This document shows positions 20,157-29,466 of a DNA stretch of 64,000 nt, in pieces. A program made the translations under genes and the position numbers. A model generated the notes under the pieces. It was not told the DNA's origin, ran no database searches, and saw only the letters and a list, made by a program, of their open reading frames with translations. Within the stretch, counting starts at the first letter, position 1. Each line of letters begins with the position of its first letter. This DNA comes from Streptomyces sp. Tu 3180 (GTDB lineage: Bacteria; Actinomycetota; Actinomycetes; Streptomycetales; Streptomycetaceae), in the NCBI RefSeq assembly GCF_009852415.1, contig NZ_WOXS01000002.1:1696501-1760500 (forward strand), written 5' to 3'.

Positions 20157-21965
20157 TCAGGCCTCCTTCGTCTCGACGGGGCCGGCGGCCGAATGGACGG
20201 GACGGCGGGTGCGGCGCAGCGGAGGCTTGGCGCCCAGGGCCTTCGGGTCGAGGCCGGACCACTTGTGGCCGCTCGCGAAGAACTTCCGGCGGGCCATCAG
20301 CGTCAGCAGCGGCTTGGTGAAGAGGAACACCACCACGACGTCGAGCACGGTGGTCAGGCCGAGCGTGAACGCGAAGCCCTGGACCTTGCCGACGGTGACG
20401 ATGAAGAGCACCGCGGCGGCGAGGAACGACACGAAGTCGGAGACCAGGATGGTGCGCCGGGCGCGCGGCCAGGCCCGCTCCACGGCGGGGCGCAGGGTGC
20501 GGCCCTCGCGGATCTCGTCCCGGACCCGTTCGAAGTAGACGATGAACGAGTCCGCCGTGATGCCGATGGCGACGATGGCGCCGCACACGGCCGGCAGGTT
20601 CAGCGCGAAGCCGATGGTCGGGCCGAGCAGCGACATGATCACGTAGGTCAGGGCGGCGGACACCAGCAGCGACAGGACCGCGATGAAGGACAGGCCGCGG
20701 TAGTAGAACAGCAGGTACAGGATGACCAGGGCGAGGCCGATGGCGCCGGCGATCAGGCCGGCCTGCAGCTGCTCACCGCCGAGCGCGGCGGTGACGGTGG
20801 TGACGCTGTCCTCGCGGAAGGTCAGCGGCAGGGCGCCGTAGGAGAGCATGTTGGCCAGTTCCTGGGCCGACTGCTGGGTGAAGTTGCCGGAGATCTCCGC
20901 GTTGCCGCCGGTCAGGGCCTGGCTGACGTAGGGGTCGGAGACGACCTCGCCGTCCAGGACGATGGCGAACTGGTTCTGCGGGGACTGCTTCTGGGCCAGC
21001 TGGCCGGTGATGTCGGCGAACTTCTTGGCGCCCCCGTCCGTGAAGTCCATCGTGACGGTCCAGCCGGCGCCGGTCTGCGTGTTCAGGACCGCCTGGGCCT
21101 CGTCGACGTCCGTGCCGTCGACGGCGGCGGGACCGAGGATGTACTTCTGCCACTGGCCCTGGGAGTTCTGGCCGCAGGCGACGGTCGACTCGGTGGCCTT
21201 GGCACCGTCACCGGCCTTGGCGCGGACGGTCTCCTTGGTGCAGTCGAGCGCGGCGTACTGGGCCTGGAGCTTGCCGTCCGCGTCCCCGGAGGTGCCGCCG
21301 GTCGCGGACGGGGAGGGGCTGGCCCCGCCCTCGGCGGAAGCGCTCGCGGAGGCGGAGGGCGTCTCGTCGGCCTTCAGGGCGTCGGTGAGCGCGCGGCCCT
21401 GGGTGGTGGAGCTCGCCGACGGGCTGGCGGAGGCGGACGGGGACGAGCCGTCGGTCGCCTTGTCCGTGGCCTTGTCCGTGGCCTTGTCGGTCGCCTTGTC
21501 GGCGTCCTCGCCCGAGGCGTTCCCGGAGGCGCTCGGCGTGGGGGCGGCCCCGCCGCCGGCGAGTTCGGTGGCGACGACCGGGCGGAAGTAGAGCTTGGCG
21601 GTGGTGCCGACCTGTTCCCGGGCCTGTTCGGAGTTCGTGCCCTTGGGAATGTTGACGATGATGTTGCGGGTGCCCTGCGTCTGGACCTCGGCCTCGGAGA
21701 CGCCAAGACCGTTGACACGCCGCTCCATGATGGAGACCGCGGTGTCCATGTTGGTCTTGTTGATCGCGGACTCCTGGCCGGCCTCCGGTACCGCCGCGAG
21801 CGTGATGCTCGTGCCGCCGGCCAGGTCGATACCGAGACGCGGAGTGGTGTGCCCGGAGGCGAACATGCCCCCGGTGAGCGCCACGATGGCGATCAGGATC
21901 AGGGCCAGCGAGCGCCCAGGCTTGCTCTGGGCGCTCGCGTTCCGTCCCTTTTTGGCTGTGGCCAC
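20157..21965 (-). CDS. secD: Protein translocase subunit SecD
   Basis: A 602-aa partner of SecF. It has an N-terminal helix (LALILIAIVALTGGMFASG), the conserved LGIDLAGGTSITL, a large extracytoplasmic region and five C-terminal helices (GAIVAIGITADSFIVYFERVRDE). The extracytoplasmic region is interrupted at residues ~135-235 by a low-complexity insert rich in Ser, Ala, Pro and Thr, which includes four tandem ATDK units (DNA ~21460-21510). The GTG at 21965 is chosen because it begins the conserved basic N-terminus; in-frame codons to 22025 are possible. Confidence 0.95.
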   Translation of the reverse strand: MATAKKGRNASAQSKPGRSLALILIAIVALTGGMFASGHTTPRLGIDLAGGTSITLAAVPEAGQESAINKTNMDTAVSIMERRVNGLGVSEAEVQTQGTRNIIVNIPKGTNSEQAREQVGTTAKLYFRPVVATELAGGGAAPTPSASGNASGEDADKATDKATDKATDKATDGSSPSASASPSASSTTQGRALTDALKADETPSASASASAEGGASPSPSATGGTSGDADGKLQAQYAALDCTKETVRAKAGDGAKATESTVACGQNSQGQWQKYILGPAAVDGTDVDEAQAVLNTQTGAGWTVTMDFTDGGAKKFADITGQLAQKQSPQNQFAIVLDGEVVSDPYVSQALTGGNAEISGNFTQQSAQELANMLSYGALPLTFREDSVTTVTAALGGEQLQAGLIAGAIGLALVILYLLFYYRGLSFIAVLSLLVSAALTYVIMSLLGPTIGFALNLPAVCGAIVAIGITADSFIVYFERVRDEIREGRTLRPAVERAWPRARRTILVSDFVSFLAAAVLFIVTVGKVQGFAFTLGLTTVLDVVVVFLFTKPLLTLMARRKFFASGHKWSGLDPKALGAKPPLRRTRRPVHSAAGPVETKEA

Positions 21966-22097
21966 CTTCTCGTACTCCCTCTCGGGCCGCTTCGTGCCCG
22001 GTCGACGGGCGGGCGGCCATGACATGGTGTCGGGATTCCGTGCGAGCCGGTCGCGTCCCGGGGCGCGCGGGTCCGGCCCGTGCGCCCGGGGAGACGA

Positions 22098-22586
22098 CTA
22101 CTTCGCCCCGGAGTCGCCGTCGGTCTTCTGCGGCTGGTCGTCCGCCTTCGCGTCGTCGGCGTCGGCCGGCTCGTCGGCCGCGTCCTTCTTGCCGAGGTCG
22201 ACGGGCTTGTCGTCGGGGGCGGCAGCGTCGGAGGACCCGTCGGCCTCGGTGAGGGAGGAGGCGTCGTCGGGGACGGTGTCGGCGTCGGACTTCAGGTCGT
22301 GTTCGATGCCGTGGACGATGCGGTTGTACTCGTCGTCGCTCAGCACGGCACCGATCGCGTTCTTGGCGAACATCAGCTCCACACCCGGTCCGGCGTCGAG
22401 GAGGACCGTGTCCTCGTTGACCTCCTTGACCGTGGCGTACATGCCCCCGATGGTGCGGACGCCGGAACCGGGCTGCATCTGGTTCCGCATCTCGATGGCC
22501 TCTTGCTGCTTCTTCTTGGCCGACCGGGTCATCAGGAACATGGCCCCGATGAGCACAATGAACGGGAGGAGGGTCAGGAGACTCAC
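22098..22586 (-). CDS. yajC: Preprotein translocase subunit YajC
   Basis: A 162-aa single-span membrane protein of the SecDF-YajC complex. It has one N-terminal helix (LLTLLPFIVLIGAMFLM), a basic RSAKKKQQEAIEMR stretch and a small soluble domain (GSGVRTIGGMYATV...VLLDAGPGVELMFAK). A ~65-residue acidic disordered tail rich in Asp and Ala makes it longer than the E. coli protein (~110 aa). It is the first gene of the sec block, 132 bp upstream of secD. Confidence 0.94.
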   Translation of the reverse strand: MSLLTLLPFIVLIGAMFLMTRSAKKKQQEAIEMRNQMQPGSGVRTIGGMYATVKEVNEDTVLLDAGPGVELMFAKNAIGAVLSDDEYNRIVHGIEHDLKSDADTVPDDASSLTEADGSSDAAAPDDKPVDLGKKDAADEPADADDAKADDQPQKTDGDSGAK

Positions 22587-22645
22587 GGGTCGGAACTTCC
22601 TTCACACGACCGCGATGGTGAACGGCCTGTTGGTTGGGGGTATGT

Positions 22646-22669
22646 GATGCCGCCGACAACGGCGGCATC
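22646..22669 (-). terminator. Hairpin between ruvB and yajC
   Basis: GATGCCGCC (22646-22654) pairs perfectly with GGCGGCATC (22661-22669) around a GACAAC loop. It lies about 80 bp past the ruvB stop on the minus strand and likely separates the ruv and sec transcripts. Confidence 0.6.
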
Positions 22670-22751
22670 GGCGGAGTCTAAGCGAGTCCGCGCGCAGGGA
22701 ACAACGCTCAGCATGGCACCCGGGTTCCTGCCCGGGCCACCGTGCTCGCCG

Positions 22752-23845
22752 TCACGCCCCGAACAGGTCTCCTTGTCCGTTTCCGGGGGCCTGTGAGCGG
22801 GGCGGGGTGAGGCCGAGATGCGCCCATGCCGCGGGGGTGGCGACCCGCCCGCGCGGGGTGCGGGCGAGCAGTCCCTCCCGCACGAGGAAGGGCTCGGCCA
22901 CCTCCTCCACGGTCTCACGCTCCTCCCCGACCGCGACAGCGAGCGTGGACAGGCCGACGGGGCCGCCGCCGAACAGCTTGAGCAGGGCCTGGAGCACCGC
23001 GCGGTCGAGCCGGTCCAGTCCGCGGGCGTCGACCTCGTAGACCGCGAGGGCCGCCGCGGCGATCTCCCTGGTGATCAGGCCGTCCGCCTTGACCTGCGCG
23101 TAGTCACGGACGCGGCGCAGCAGGCGGTTGGCGATGCGGGGCGTGCCGCGGGAGCGGCCGGCGATCTCGGCGGCGCCCTCGGTGTCGATCTCGACGTCGA
23201 GCAGGGCCGCCGAGCGGTGGACGACCCGCTCCAGTTCGGCGGGCTCGTAGAACTCCATGTGCGCGGTGAAGCCGAAGCGGTCGCGCAGCGGGGGCGGCAG
23301 CAGGCCCGCGCGGGTGGTGGCGCCGACCAGGGTGAAGGGGGGCAGCTCGAGGGGGATGGCGGTGGCGCCGGGGCCCTTGCCGACGATGACGTCGACCCGG
23401 AAGTCCTCCATCGCCATGTAGAGCATCTCCTCGGCGGGCCGGGACATGCGGTGGATCTCGTCGAGGAAGAGGACCTCGCCCTCCTGGAGGGAGGAGAGGA
23501 TCGCCGCGAGGTCGCCGGCGTGCTGGATGGCGGGGCCGGAGGTGATGCGGATGGGGGCGCCCATCTCGGCGGCGATGATCATCGAGAGGGTGGTCTTGCC
23601 GAGGCCGGGGCACCGGAGAGCAGCACGTGGTCGGCGGTGGCGCCCCGCGCGCGGGCGGCGCGCAGCACGAGGTCGAGCTGTTCGCGGACCTTCTCCTGGC
23701 CGATGAACTCGCCCAGGTCCTTGGGGCGCAGGGCGGCCTCGACGGCCTGGTCCTCACCGTCGGCGACAGATCCCACCAGCCGCTCCGCGGCGGGGCCGAC
23801 GGGCCGCTCGGCCGCGGGGGTGTCGGTCGTGTCGTCCCAGTTCAT
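22752..23845 (-). pseudogene. ruvB: Holliday junction helicase RuvB, frameshifted in Walker A
   Basis: RuvB is the AAA+ motor of RuvABC branch migration. Two frames together cover it. The N-terminus (23845 to a stop at 23581-23579) reads normally through HVLLSGAP, residue 80, then changes to ASARPPSR. The rest (downstream of ~23609) continues from [14 protein letters not shown] with Walker [10 protein letters not shown], arginine finger and winged-helix domains. One extra base in the GCCCCGGCC run on the coding strand (23601-23613) restores GAPGLGKTT and a 364-aa protein. Neighbours show no decay. A single-base sequencing error is the likeliest cause, and a true null allele is the alternative. 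As written, the downstream ATG (23582) overlaps the TGA but would lack Walker A. Confidence 0.85.
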
Positions 23846-23873
23846 GTGCGTATGCCTCAGCTCTCCGTACGGG

Positions 23874-24479
23874 CTATCGGGCGCGGTTCAGCGTCTGCAG
23901 GGCCGCCTTCAGCAGCTGGCCCACCTGGGGCGTGCCCCCGGCGGCCTCGGCCCGGGGGGCCACGGCGGCCACCGCCTCGTCGGCCTCCCGGGTGGCGTAC
24001 CCGAGGCCGATCAGGGCGGCGTGCAGCTGGTCCCGCCAGCCGGCGGCGGCGGGAACCCCGACGGCCGGTGCGCCGACCGGCTCGCCCAGGCGGTCCTTCA
24101 GCTCCAGGAGCAGCTTCTGGGCGCCCTTCTTGCCGATGCCGGGGACGGCGGTGAGGGCCTTCTCGTCTCCCGTGGACACGGCTCGGCGCAGCGCGTCGGG
24201 GGTGTGCACGGCGAGCATCGCCTGCGCGAGCCTCGGGCCCACCCCGCTCGCGGTCTGCAGCAGCTCGAAGACCTGGCGTTCGTCGTCGTCCGCGAAGCCG
24301 TACAGGGTCAGCGAGTCCTCCCGCACGACGAGGGACGTGTGGAGCCTGGCCGGCCGGCCGACGCGGAGCGTGGACAGCGTGTTGGGCGTGCACTGGACGG
24401 CCATGCCGACGCCGCCGACCTCGACGACCGCGGTGTCGGGGGCGAGGGCGGCGACGGTGCCGCTGACGAAGGCGATCAT
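23874..24479 (-). CDS. ruvA: Holliday junction DNA helicase subunit RuvA
   Basis: A 201-aa tetrameric Holliday-junction-binding protein that recruits RuvB. It has an N-terminal OB-fold ([21 protein letters not shown]), a tandem helix-hairpin-helix region ([17 protein letters not shown], then [17 protein letters not shown]) and a C-terminal RuvB-binding domain ([15 protein letters not shown]). The ATG at 24479 overlaps the ruvC stop by 4 bp. It is followed 28 bp later by ruvB. Confidence 0.97.
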   Translation of the reverse strand: MIAFVSGTVAALAPDTAVVEVGGVGMAVQCTPNTLSTLRVGRPARLHTSLVVREDSLTLYGFADDDERQVFELLQTASGVGPRLAQAMLAVHTPDALRRAVSTGDEKALTAVPGIGKKGAQKLLLELKDRLGEPVGAPAVGVPAAAGWRDQLHAALIGLGYATREADEAVAAVAPRAEAAGGTPQVGQLLKAALQTLNRAR

Positions 24480-25015
24480 GTCGTACGGCCTTTCGGTGCG
24501 TGGGCGGCGTGCAGCGCGACCGCCTGCTGGAGGCGGTTCTGCGCGGGAGCGCGCCAGATGTGGCAGATGGCGAGGGCGAGCGCGTCGGCCGCGTCGGCGG
24601 GCTTCGGGGGCGCGGCCAGGCGCAGCAGACGGGTGACCATGGCTCCGACCTGCGCCTTGTCGGCGCGTCCGGACCCGGTGACGGCGGCCTTGACCTCGCT
24701 GGGCGTGTGCAGGGCGACGGGGATGCCGCGGCGGGAGGCGCACAGCAGGGCGACGGCGCTGGCCTGGGCGGTGCCCATGACCGTGCGGACGTTGTGCTGG
24801 CTGAAGACGCGCTCCACGGCCACGTACTCCGGCCGGTGCTCGTCCAGCCACTGCTCGAGGCCCTGCTCGAGGACGACGAGACGGCGGCCGAGGTCGGCGT
24901 CCGCCGGGGTGCGGACGACGCCGACCCCGAGCATGGTGAGCGGCCGCCCGGCGACACCTTCGACCACGCCGACGCCACACCGGGTCAGTCCCGGATCCAC
25001 CCCCAGTACGCGCAC
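24476..25015 (-). CDS. ruvC: Crossover junction endodeoxyribonuclease RuvC
   Basis: A 179-aa RNase H-fold Holliday junction resolvase. Catalytic acidic residues sit in [12 protein letters not shown] (Asp7), [10 protein letters not shown] (Glu) and the C-terminal [10 protein letters not shown] (Asp pair). It is the first gene of ruvCAB, 129 bp downstream of yebC and separated from it by a strong hairpin. Confidence 0.97.
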   Translation of the reverse strand: MRVLGVDPGLTRCGVGVVEGVAGRPLTMLGVGVVRTPADADLGRRLVVLEQGLEQWLDEHRPEYVAVERVFSQHNVRTVMGTAQASAVALLCASRRGIPVALHTPSEVKAAVTGSGRADKAQVGAMVTRLLRLAAPPKPADAADALALAICHIWRAPAQNRLQQAVALHAAHAPKGRTT

Positions 25016-25084
25016 GCCCGGCCCTTCCCTTTTCGATCGCCTGTTTGTGCAGGCTATCGGGTGCCACCGACAGCGCGGGCAAAG

Positions 25085-25120
25085 CGACGGGCCGACGGGT
25101 GTGCCCCCGTCGGCCCGTCG
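25085..25120 (-). terminator. yebC terminator
   Basis: A perfect 15-bp stem (25085-25099 with 25106-25120) closes a 6-nt loop, 24 bp past the yebC stop codon on the minus strand. Confidence 0.75.
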
Positions 25121-25144
25121 AGCCGGCTGACGCCCGCGGCGGCG

Positions 25145-25897
25145 TTACGCGCCGGCCTTCTCCATGATCTCGTCGCTCACGTCGAAGTTGGCGAAGACGT
25201 TCTGCACGTCGTCGCTGTCCTCCAGCGCGTCGATGAGCTTGAAGATCTTCTTCGCGCCCTCCTCGTCCAGCTCGACCTGCATGGTCGGCACGAAGTTGGC
25301 GTCGGCGGACTCGTAGTCGATGCCGGCGTCCTGGAGGGCGGTGCGGACCGCGACCAGGTCGGTCGGCTCGCTGATGACCTCGAAGGACTCGCCGAGGTCG
25401 TTGACCTCCTCGGCGCCCGCGTCCAGGACGGCGCCGAGGACGTCGTCCTCGGTCAGCTCGCCCTTGGGGACGATCACCACGCCCTTGCGGTTGAACAGGT
25501 ACGACACCGAACCCGGGTCGGCCATGGAGCCGCCGTTGCGGGTCATGGCGACGCGGACCTCGGAGGCGGCGCGGTTGCGGTTGTCGGTGAGGCACTCGAT
25601 GAGCACCGCGACGCCGTTCGGGCCGTAGCCCTCGTACATGATCGTCTCGTAGTCGGCGCCGCCGGCCTCGAGGCCCGCGCCGCGCTTGACCGCGGAGTCG
25701 ATGTTCTTGTTCGGAACCGACTGCTTCTTGGCCTTCTGGATGGCGTCGTACAGCGTCGGGTTGCCCTCGGGGTCCGCGCCGCCCATCCGGGCCGCGACCT
25801 CGATGTTCTTGATCAGCTTCGCGAAGAGCTTGCCGCGCTTGGCATCGATCACGGCCTTCTTGTGCTTCGTCGTGGCCCATTTAGAGTGGCCGGACAT
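25145..25897 (-). CDS. yebC: YebC/PmpR family transcription or translation factor
   Basis: A 250-aa DUF28/TACO1-family protein. The signature N-terminus [20 protein letters not shown] is intact, followed by three acidic domains ([34 protein letters not shown]). Members are described both as DNA-binding regulators and as translation factors for proline-rich stalls. Its position beside ruvC is conserved across bacteria. Confidence 0.95.
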   Translation of the reverse strand: MSGHSKWATTKHKKAVIDAKRGKLFAKLIKNIEVAARMGGADPEGNPTLYDAIQKAKKQSVPNKNIDSAVKRGAGLEAGGADYETIMYEGYGPNGVAVLIECLTDNRNRAASEVRVAMTRNGGSMADPGSVSYLFNRKGVVIVPKGELTEDDVLGAVLDAGAEEVNDLGESFEVISEPTDLVAVRTALQDAGIDYESADANFVPTMQVELDEEGAKKIFKLIDALEDSDDVQNVFANFDVSDEIMEKAGA

Positions 25898-25945
25898 CTG
25901 CCTGTCTCCTTCGCGTAACCCATCTCTGCAACGAACGCAGGAATC

Positions 25946-26554
25946 CTACAAGGACTCGGCCCTCCGGCACGCCTGCACCATGTCGACGAACAGGCCGTGC
26001 ACGCGGTGGTCCCCGGTCAGTTCCGGGTGGAACGACGTGGCCAGCGCGTTGCCCTGGCGGACCGCGACGATGTGGCCGTCGTGCTCGGCGAGCACCTCGG
26101 CCCCGGCGCCGACGGACTCGACCCAGGGGGCGCGGATGAAGACGCCCTCCACCGGATCGCCGGTGACGCCCTTGACGCCGACCGCGGCCTCGAAGGACTC
26201 GTTCTGCCGTCCGAACGCGTTGCGGCGCACGATCATGTCGATGCCGCCGACGGTCTCCTGCCCGGAGCGCGGGTCGAGGATCTTGTCGGCGAGCATGATC
26301 ATGCCGGCGCAGGTGCCGTAGACGGGCATGCCGTCCCGCACGCGCGCGCGGAGGGGTTCCATCAGGCCGAACAGGACGGCCAGCTTGGAGATCGTGGTGG
26401 ACTCGCCGCCGGGGATGACGAGGCCGTCGACCTCTGCGAGTTCTTCGGGGCGCCGCACCGGCCTGGCCACGGCGTCGGCCGCGGCCAGGGCGATGAGGTG
26501 CTCCCGCACGTCGCCCTGGAGGGCCAGGACGCCTATCACGGGTGCTTCGGTCAT
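25946..26554 (-). CDS. pdxT: Pyridoxal 5'-phosphate synthase glutaminase subunit PdxT
   Basis: A 202-aa class I glutamine amidotransferase that supplies ammonia to PdxS for vitamin B6 synthesis. The catalytic cysteine is C82 in GTCAGMI, and the His-Glu pair lies in SFHPEL near the C-terminus. The N-terminal ALQGDVREH and [10 protein letters not shown] are PdxT signatures. It starts 7 bp after the pdxS stop, forming the pdxST operon. Confidence 0.97.
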   Translation of the reverse strand: MTEAPVIGVLALQGDVREHLIALAAADAVARPVRRPEELAEVDGLVIPGGESTTISKLAVLFGLMEPLRARVRDGMPVYGTCAGMIMLADKILDPRSGQETVGGIDMIVRRNAFGRQNESFEAAVGVKGVTGDPVEGVFIRAPWVESVGAGAEVLAEHDGHIVAVRQGNALATSFHPELTGDHRVHGLFVDMVQACRRAESL

Positions 26555-26561
26555 GAGGGGA

Positions 26562-27473
26562 CTACCAGCCGCGGTTGGCGTAGCGCTCGGCCTCGGGGAG
26601 GGTGTCGCAGTTGATGCCGACCATGGCCTCGCCGAGGTTGCGGGACGCGTCCGCGATGATCTTCGGGTCGTCGTAGAAGGTGGTCGCCTTGACGATGGCG
26701 GCGGCGCGCTTGGCCGGGTCGCCGGACTTGAAGATGCCGGAGCCGACGAAGACGCCCTCGGCGCCGAGCTGGCGCATCAGCGCGGCGTCGGCCGGGGTGG
26801 CCACGCCGCCGGCGGAGAACAGCACCACCGGGAGCTTGCCGAGCTCGGCGACCTCCTTGACCAGCTCGTACGGGGCGCGCAGCTCCTTGGCGGCGGCGTA
26901 CAGCTCGTGGTTGTCGTAGCCGCGCAGCCGGGCGATCTCGTTCTTGATCTGGCGCAGGTGGCGGACGGCCTCGACGACGTTGCCGGTGCCGGCCTCGCCC
27001 TTGGAGCGGATCATGGCGGCGCCCTCGGCGATGCGGCGCAGGGCCTCGCCCAGGTTGGTCGCACCGCAGACGAAGGGGGTGGTGAACGCCCACTTGTCGG
27101 AGTGGTTGACCTCGTCGGCCGGGGTGAGGACCTCGGACTCGTCGATGTAGTCGACGCCGAGCGACTGCAGCACCTGCGCCTCGACGAAGTGGCCGATGCG
27201 GGACTTGGCCATCACGGGGATGGAGACCGCGTCGATGATGCCCTCGATCATGTCCGGGTCGGACATGCGGGCCACGCCGCCGTCCTTGCGGATGTCGGCC
27301 GGGACCCGCTCCAGGGCCATGACGGCGACGGCGCCCGCGTCCTCGGCGATCTTGGCCTGCTCCGGCGTGACGACGTCCATGATCACGCCGCCCTTGAGCT
27401 GCTCGGCCATGCCGCGCTTCACGCGCGCGGTGCCGGTCTCGGGACCCTGGTTTTCGGAGAGCGTGCTGGACAC
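26562..27473 (-). CDS. pdxS: Pyridoxal 5'-phosphate synthase lyase subunit PdxS
   Basis: A 303-aa TIM-barrel synthase that forms PLP from ribose 5-phosphate, glyceraldehyde 3-phosphate and ammonia. Signatures are [26 protein letters not shown], a catalytic lysine in [11 protein letters not shown] and a second in [12 protein letters not shown]. The GTG at 27473 has GAGGTC 6 nt upstream. Length and motifs are complete. Confidence 0.97.
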   Translation of the reverse strand: MSSTLSENQGPETGTARVKRGMAEQLKGGVIMDVVTPEQAKIAEDAGAVAVMALERVPADIRKDGGVARMSDPDMIEGIIDAVSIPVMAKSRIGHFVEAQVLQSLGVDYIDESEVLTPADEVNHSDKWAFTTPFVCGATNLGEALRRIAEGAAMIRSKGEAGTGNVVEAVRHLRQIKNEIARLRGYDNHELYAAAKELRAPYELVKEVAELGKLPVVLFSAGGVATPADAALMRQLGAEGVFVGSGIFKSGDPAKRAAAIVKATTFYDDPKIIADASRNLGEAMVGINCDTLPEAERYANRGW

Positions 27474-27612
27474 GAATGACCTCGCTGGGGGGGAAAGGGG
27501 GTTTCTGCAGCACCGAGGAAACGCGAGCGGACCAGTCCACAGCAAGGGCCAATGGGAAGGCGGTGGATCCTTTTCGGTCGGCGACGGCTCTCCGGATGGC
27601 CGGATCCCGCCC

Positions 27613-28155
27613 TCAGGCCGCCCTCTCCATGAGGGCCGCCGGCGGTTCGTCGTCCATCTCGAAGGCCATCGGGAACGGCGCGTGTCCCGCCAGCCGGAAC
27701 CAGCGCACCTTGCGGTGCCGGCGCAGCGCCCGCGCGGCCCGTACGGCGTCGTTGTGGAAACGGCGGGCCATGGGCACCCTGCGCACCGCCTCGGCGAGTT
27801 CCAGGGCCGTCTCCTCTCCCCCGGGCGCCTCCCTGACCACGTCCACCTGCTGCGCCTCGGCGAAGACCGCGCGCAGCGCCTGGCTCAGTTCGCTCTCGGC
27901 GACCTCGCGCTGCTCCTCCACCGCCTGCCGCGCGGCGTGCGCGGCCTCGTAGAGCACGATCGAGGCGGCCGGGTCGAGCACCCCGGAGGTGGCCAGTTCC
28001 TGGGCGACGGAGGCGCGGCGCAGCAACTGCGCGTCGAGCGCGGCCCGGGCGGCGTCGATACGGGCGTGCAGCCGGTCCAGCCGCCCCGCCGTCCAGCTCA
28101 GGTAGAGGCCGATCGCGACGAGGGCGACGAGGATCCAGATGAGGGTTGCGGTCAC
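27613..28155 (-). CDS. LemA-like membrane-anchored coiled-coil protein
   Basis: A 180-aa protein of unknown function. It has one N-terminal membrane helix ([21 protein letters not shown]) and then a long helical region with LemA-like spacing ([33 protein letters not shown]). The end is basic ([16 protein letters not shown]). A GTG at 28155 is taken as start; a TTG at 28164 adds three residues. It follows pimA by about 150 bp and precedes pdxS. The LemA assignment is by pattern only. Confidence 0.75.
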   Translation of the reverse strand: MTATLIWILVALVAIGLYLSWTAGRLDRLHARIDAARAALDAQLLRRASVAQELATSGVLDPAASIVLYEAAHAARQAVEEQREVAESELSQALRAVFAEAQQVDVVREAPGGEETALELAEAVRRVPMARRFHNDAVRAARALRRHRKVRWFRLAGHAPFPMAFEMDDEPPAALMERAA

Positions 28156-28302
28156 GGGCGGCAAGGCTAGTACCGCCGGCCGCGGGTTCCGTCCCTGGGG
28201 CCGCGCCCCGGACCCCCTCCGGCCCGGACGGCCCCGTCCCCGGTCCCCCGGGACTCCACACGGGCGGGGGACCTCCGGAGGGGCCGTCCCCCTCCCCGGC
28301 CG

Positions 28303-29466
28303 TCAGTCCCGGGCCAGCCCGAACCGTGCCCGCAGGCCCGTCGTGCGGTCGTCCGCCGCCACCGCCGCCGCTCCGGCCGTCACCGTCTCGTAGACGGACA
28401 GGATGTCCGCGCCGACGGTGGACCAGTCGAAGCGGCGGACGTGGGCGCTGCCGCGTGCGCGCAGCTCCGCGCGGCGCCCGGGGTCCGCCAGGAGGCGCAC
28501 CGCGGCCTCGGCGAGCGCGTCCGCGTCCTCGTTGGGGAACAGCTCGCCCGCCGCCCCCTGGTCGAGGACCTGCGCGAAGGCGTCCAGGTCGGAGGCGAGC
28601 ACCGGAGCGCCCGCGGACATGGCCTCGACCAGGACGATGCCGAAGCTCTCGCCGCCGGTGTTGGGCGCCACGTACAGGTCGACGCTGCGCAGGAAGCGGG
28701 CCTTGTCCTCGTCGCTGATCATGCCGAGGAACTCGACGCGCGGGTGCAGCTCCCGCGGCAGCGACTCGACGGCCTCCTTCTCGTCGCCGCGGCCCGCGAC
28801 CAGCAGCCGTGCCCCCGGGCGGGCGGCGAGGATCTTCGGCAGGGCCTTCATCAGCACCGGCAGGCCCTTGCGGGGCTCGTCGATCCGGCCGATGAAGCCG
28901 ATGGTGTCGCCCTGCCACTTCGGGTGGGGCTCGGCCCCGGCGAAGAAGCCGACGTCGACGCCGTTCGGGATCACCACCGCGTCCCCGCCCAGGTGCTCGA
29001 CGAGGGTCCGGCGGGCGTACTCGCTCACCGCGATCCGGGCGCTGATCTTCTCCAGCGCGGCCTGCAGGATCGCGTACGCGGCGATCATGGCCCTGGAGCG
29101 CGGGTTGGACGTGTGGAAGGTGGCGACGATCGGCCCCTCGGCCGCCCAGCAGGCCAGCAGGCCGAGCGAGGGCGAGGTCGGCTCGTGGATGTGGATGACG
29201 TCGAAGGCGCCCTCGTGCAGCCAGCGCCGCACCCGCGCGGCCGACAGGAAGCCGAAGTTGAGCCGGGCCACCGACCCGTTGTACGGCACCGGCACCGCGC
29301 GGCCCGCGGAGACGACGTACGGCGGCAGCGGGGTGTCGTCGTCGGCCGGGGCGAGGACGGACACCTCGTGGCCGAGGCGGATGAAGTACTCGGCCAGGTC
29401 ACGGATGTGGAACTGGACGCCGCCCGGCACGTCCCAGGAGTACGGGCAGACGATGCCGATCCTCAC
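28303..29466 (-). CDS. pimA: Phosphatidylinositol alpha-mannosyltransferase PimA-like (GT4)
   Basis: A 387-aa GT-B glycosyltransferase of family GT4. The N-terminus (RIGIVCPYSWDVPGGVQFH, then VPYNGSVARLNFG) closely resembles mycobacterial PimA, which transfers the first mannose from GDP-mannose to phosphatidylinositol. The EX7E donor-site motif is present (ESFGIVLVE). The GTG at 29466 overlaps the acyltransferase stop by 4 bp. The neighbours pgsA and a PatA-like acyltransferase support a role in phosphatidylinositol mannoside synthesis at the inner membrane face. Confidence 0.9.
   Translation of the reverse strand: MRIGIVCPYSWDVPGGVQFHIRDLAEYFIRLGHEVSVLAPADDDTPLPPYVVSAGRAVPVPYNGSVARLNFGFLSAARVRRWLHEGAFDVIHIHEPTSPSLGLLACWAAEGPIVATFHTSNPRSRAMIAAYAILQAALEKISARIAVSEYARRTLVEHLGGDAVVIPNGVDVGFFAGAEPHPKWQGDTIGFIGRIDEPRKGLPVLMKALPKILAARPGARLLVAGRGDEKEAVESLPRELHPRVEFLGMISDEDKARFLRSVDLYVAPNTGGESFGIVLVEAMSAGAPVLASDLDAFAQVLDQGAAGELFPNEDADALAEAAVRLLADPGRRAELRARGSAHVRRFDWSTVGADILSVYETVTAGAAAVAADDRTTGLRARFGLARD

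Noticed and set aside
20139..22022. Plus-strand 627-codon frame opposite secD
   Set aside because: Antisense shadow of secD with a Gly/Asp/Val-rich composition. secD has conserved motifs, so this frame is not a gene.
23579..23582. Programmed frameshift in ruvB
   Set aside because: No slippery heptamer or stimulatory structure is evident, and RuvB is not known to be made by frameshifting. An error or mutation is simpler.
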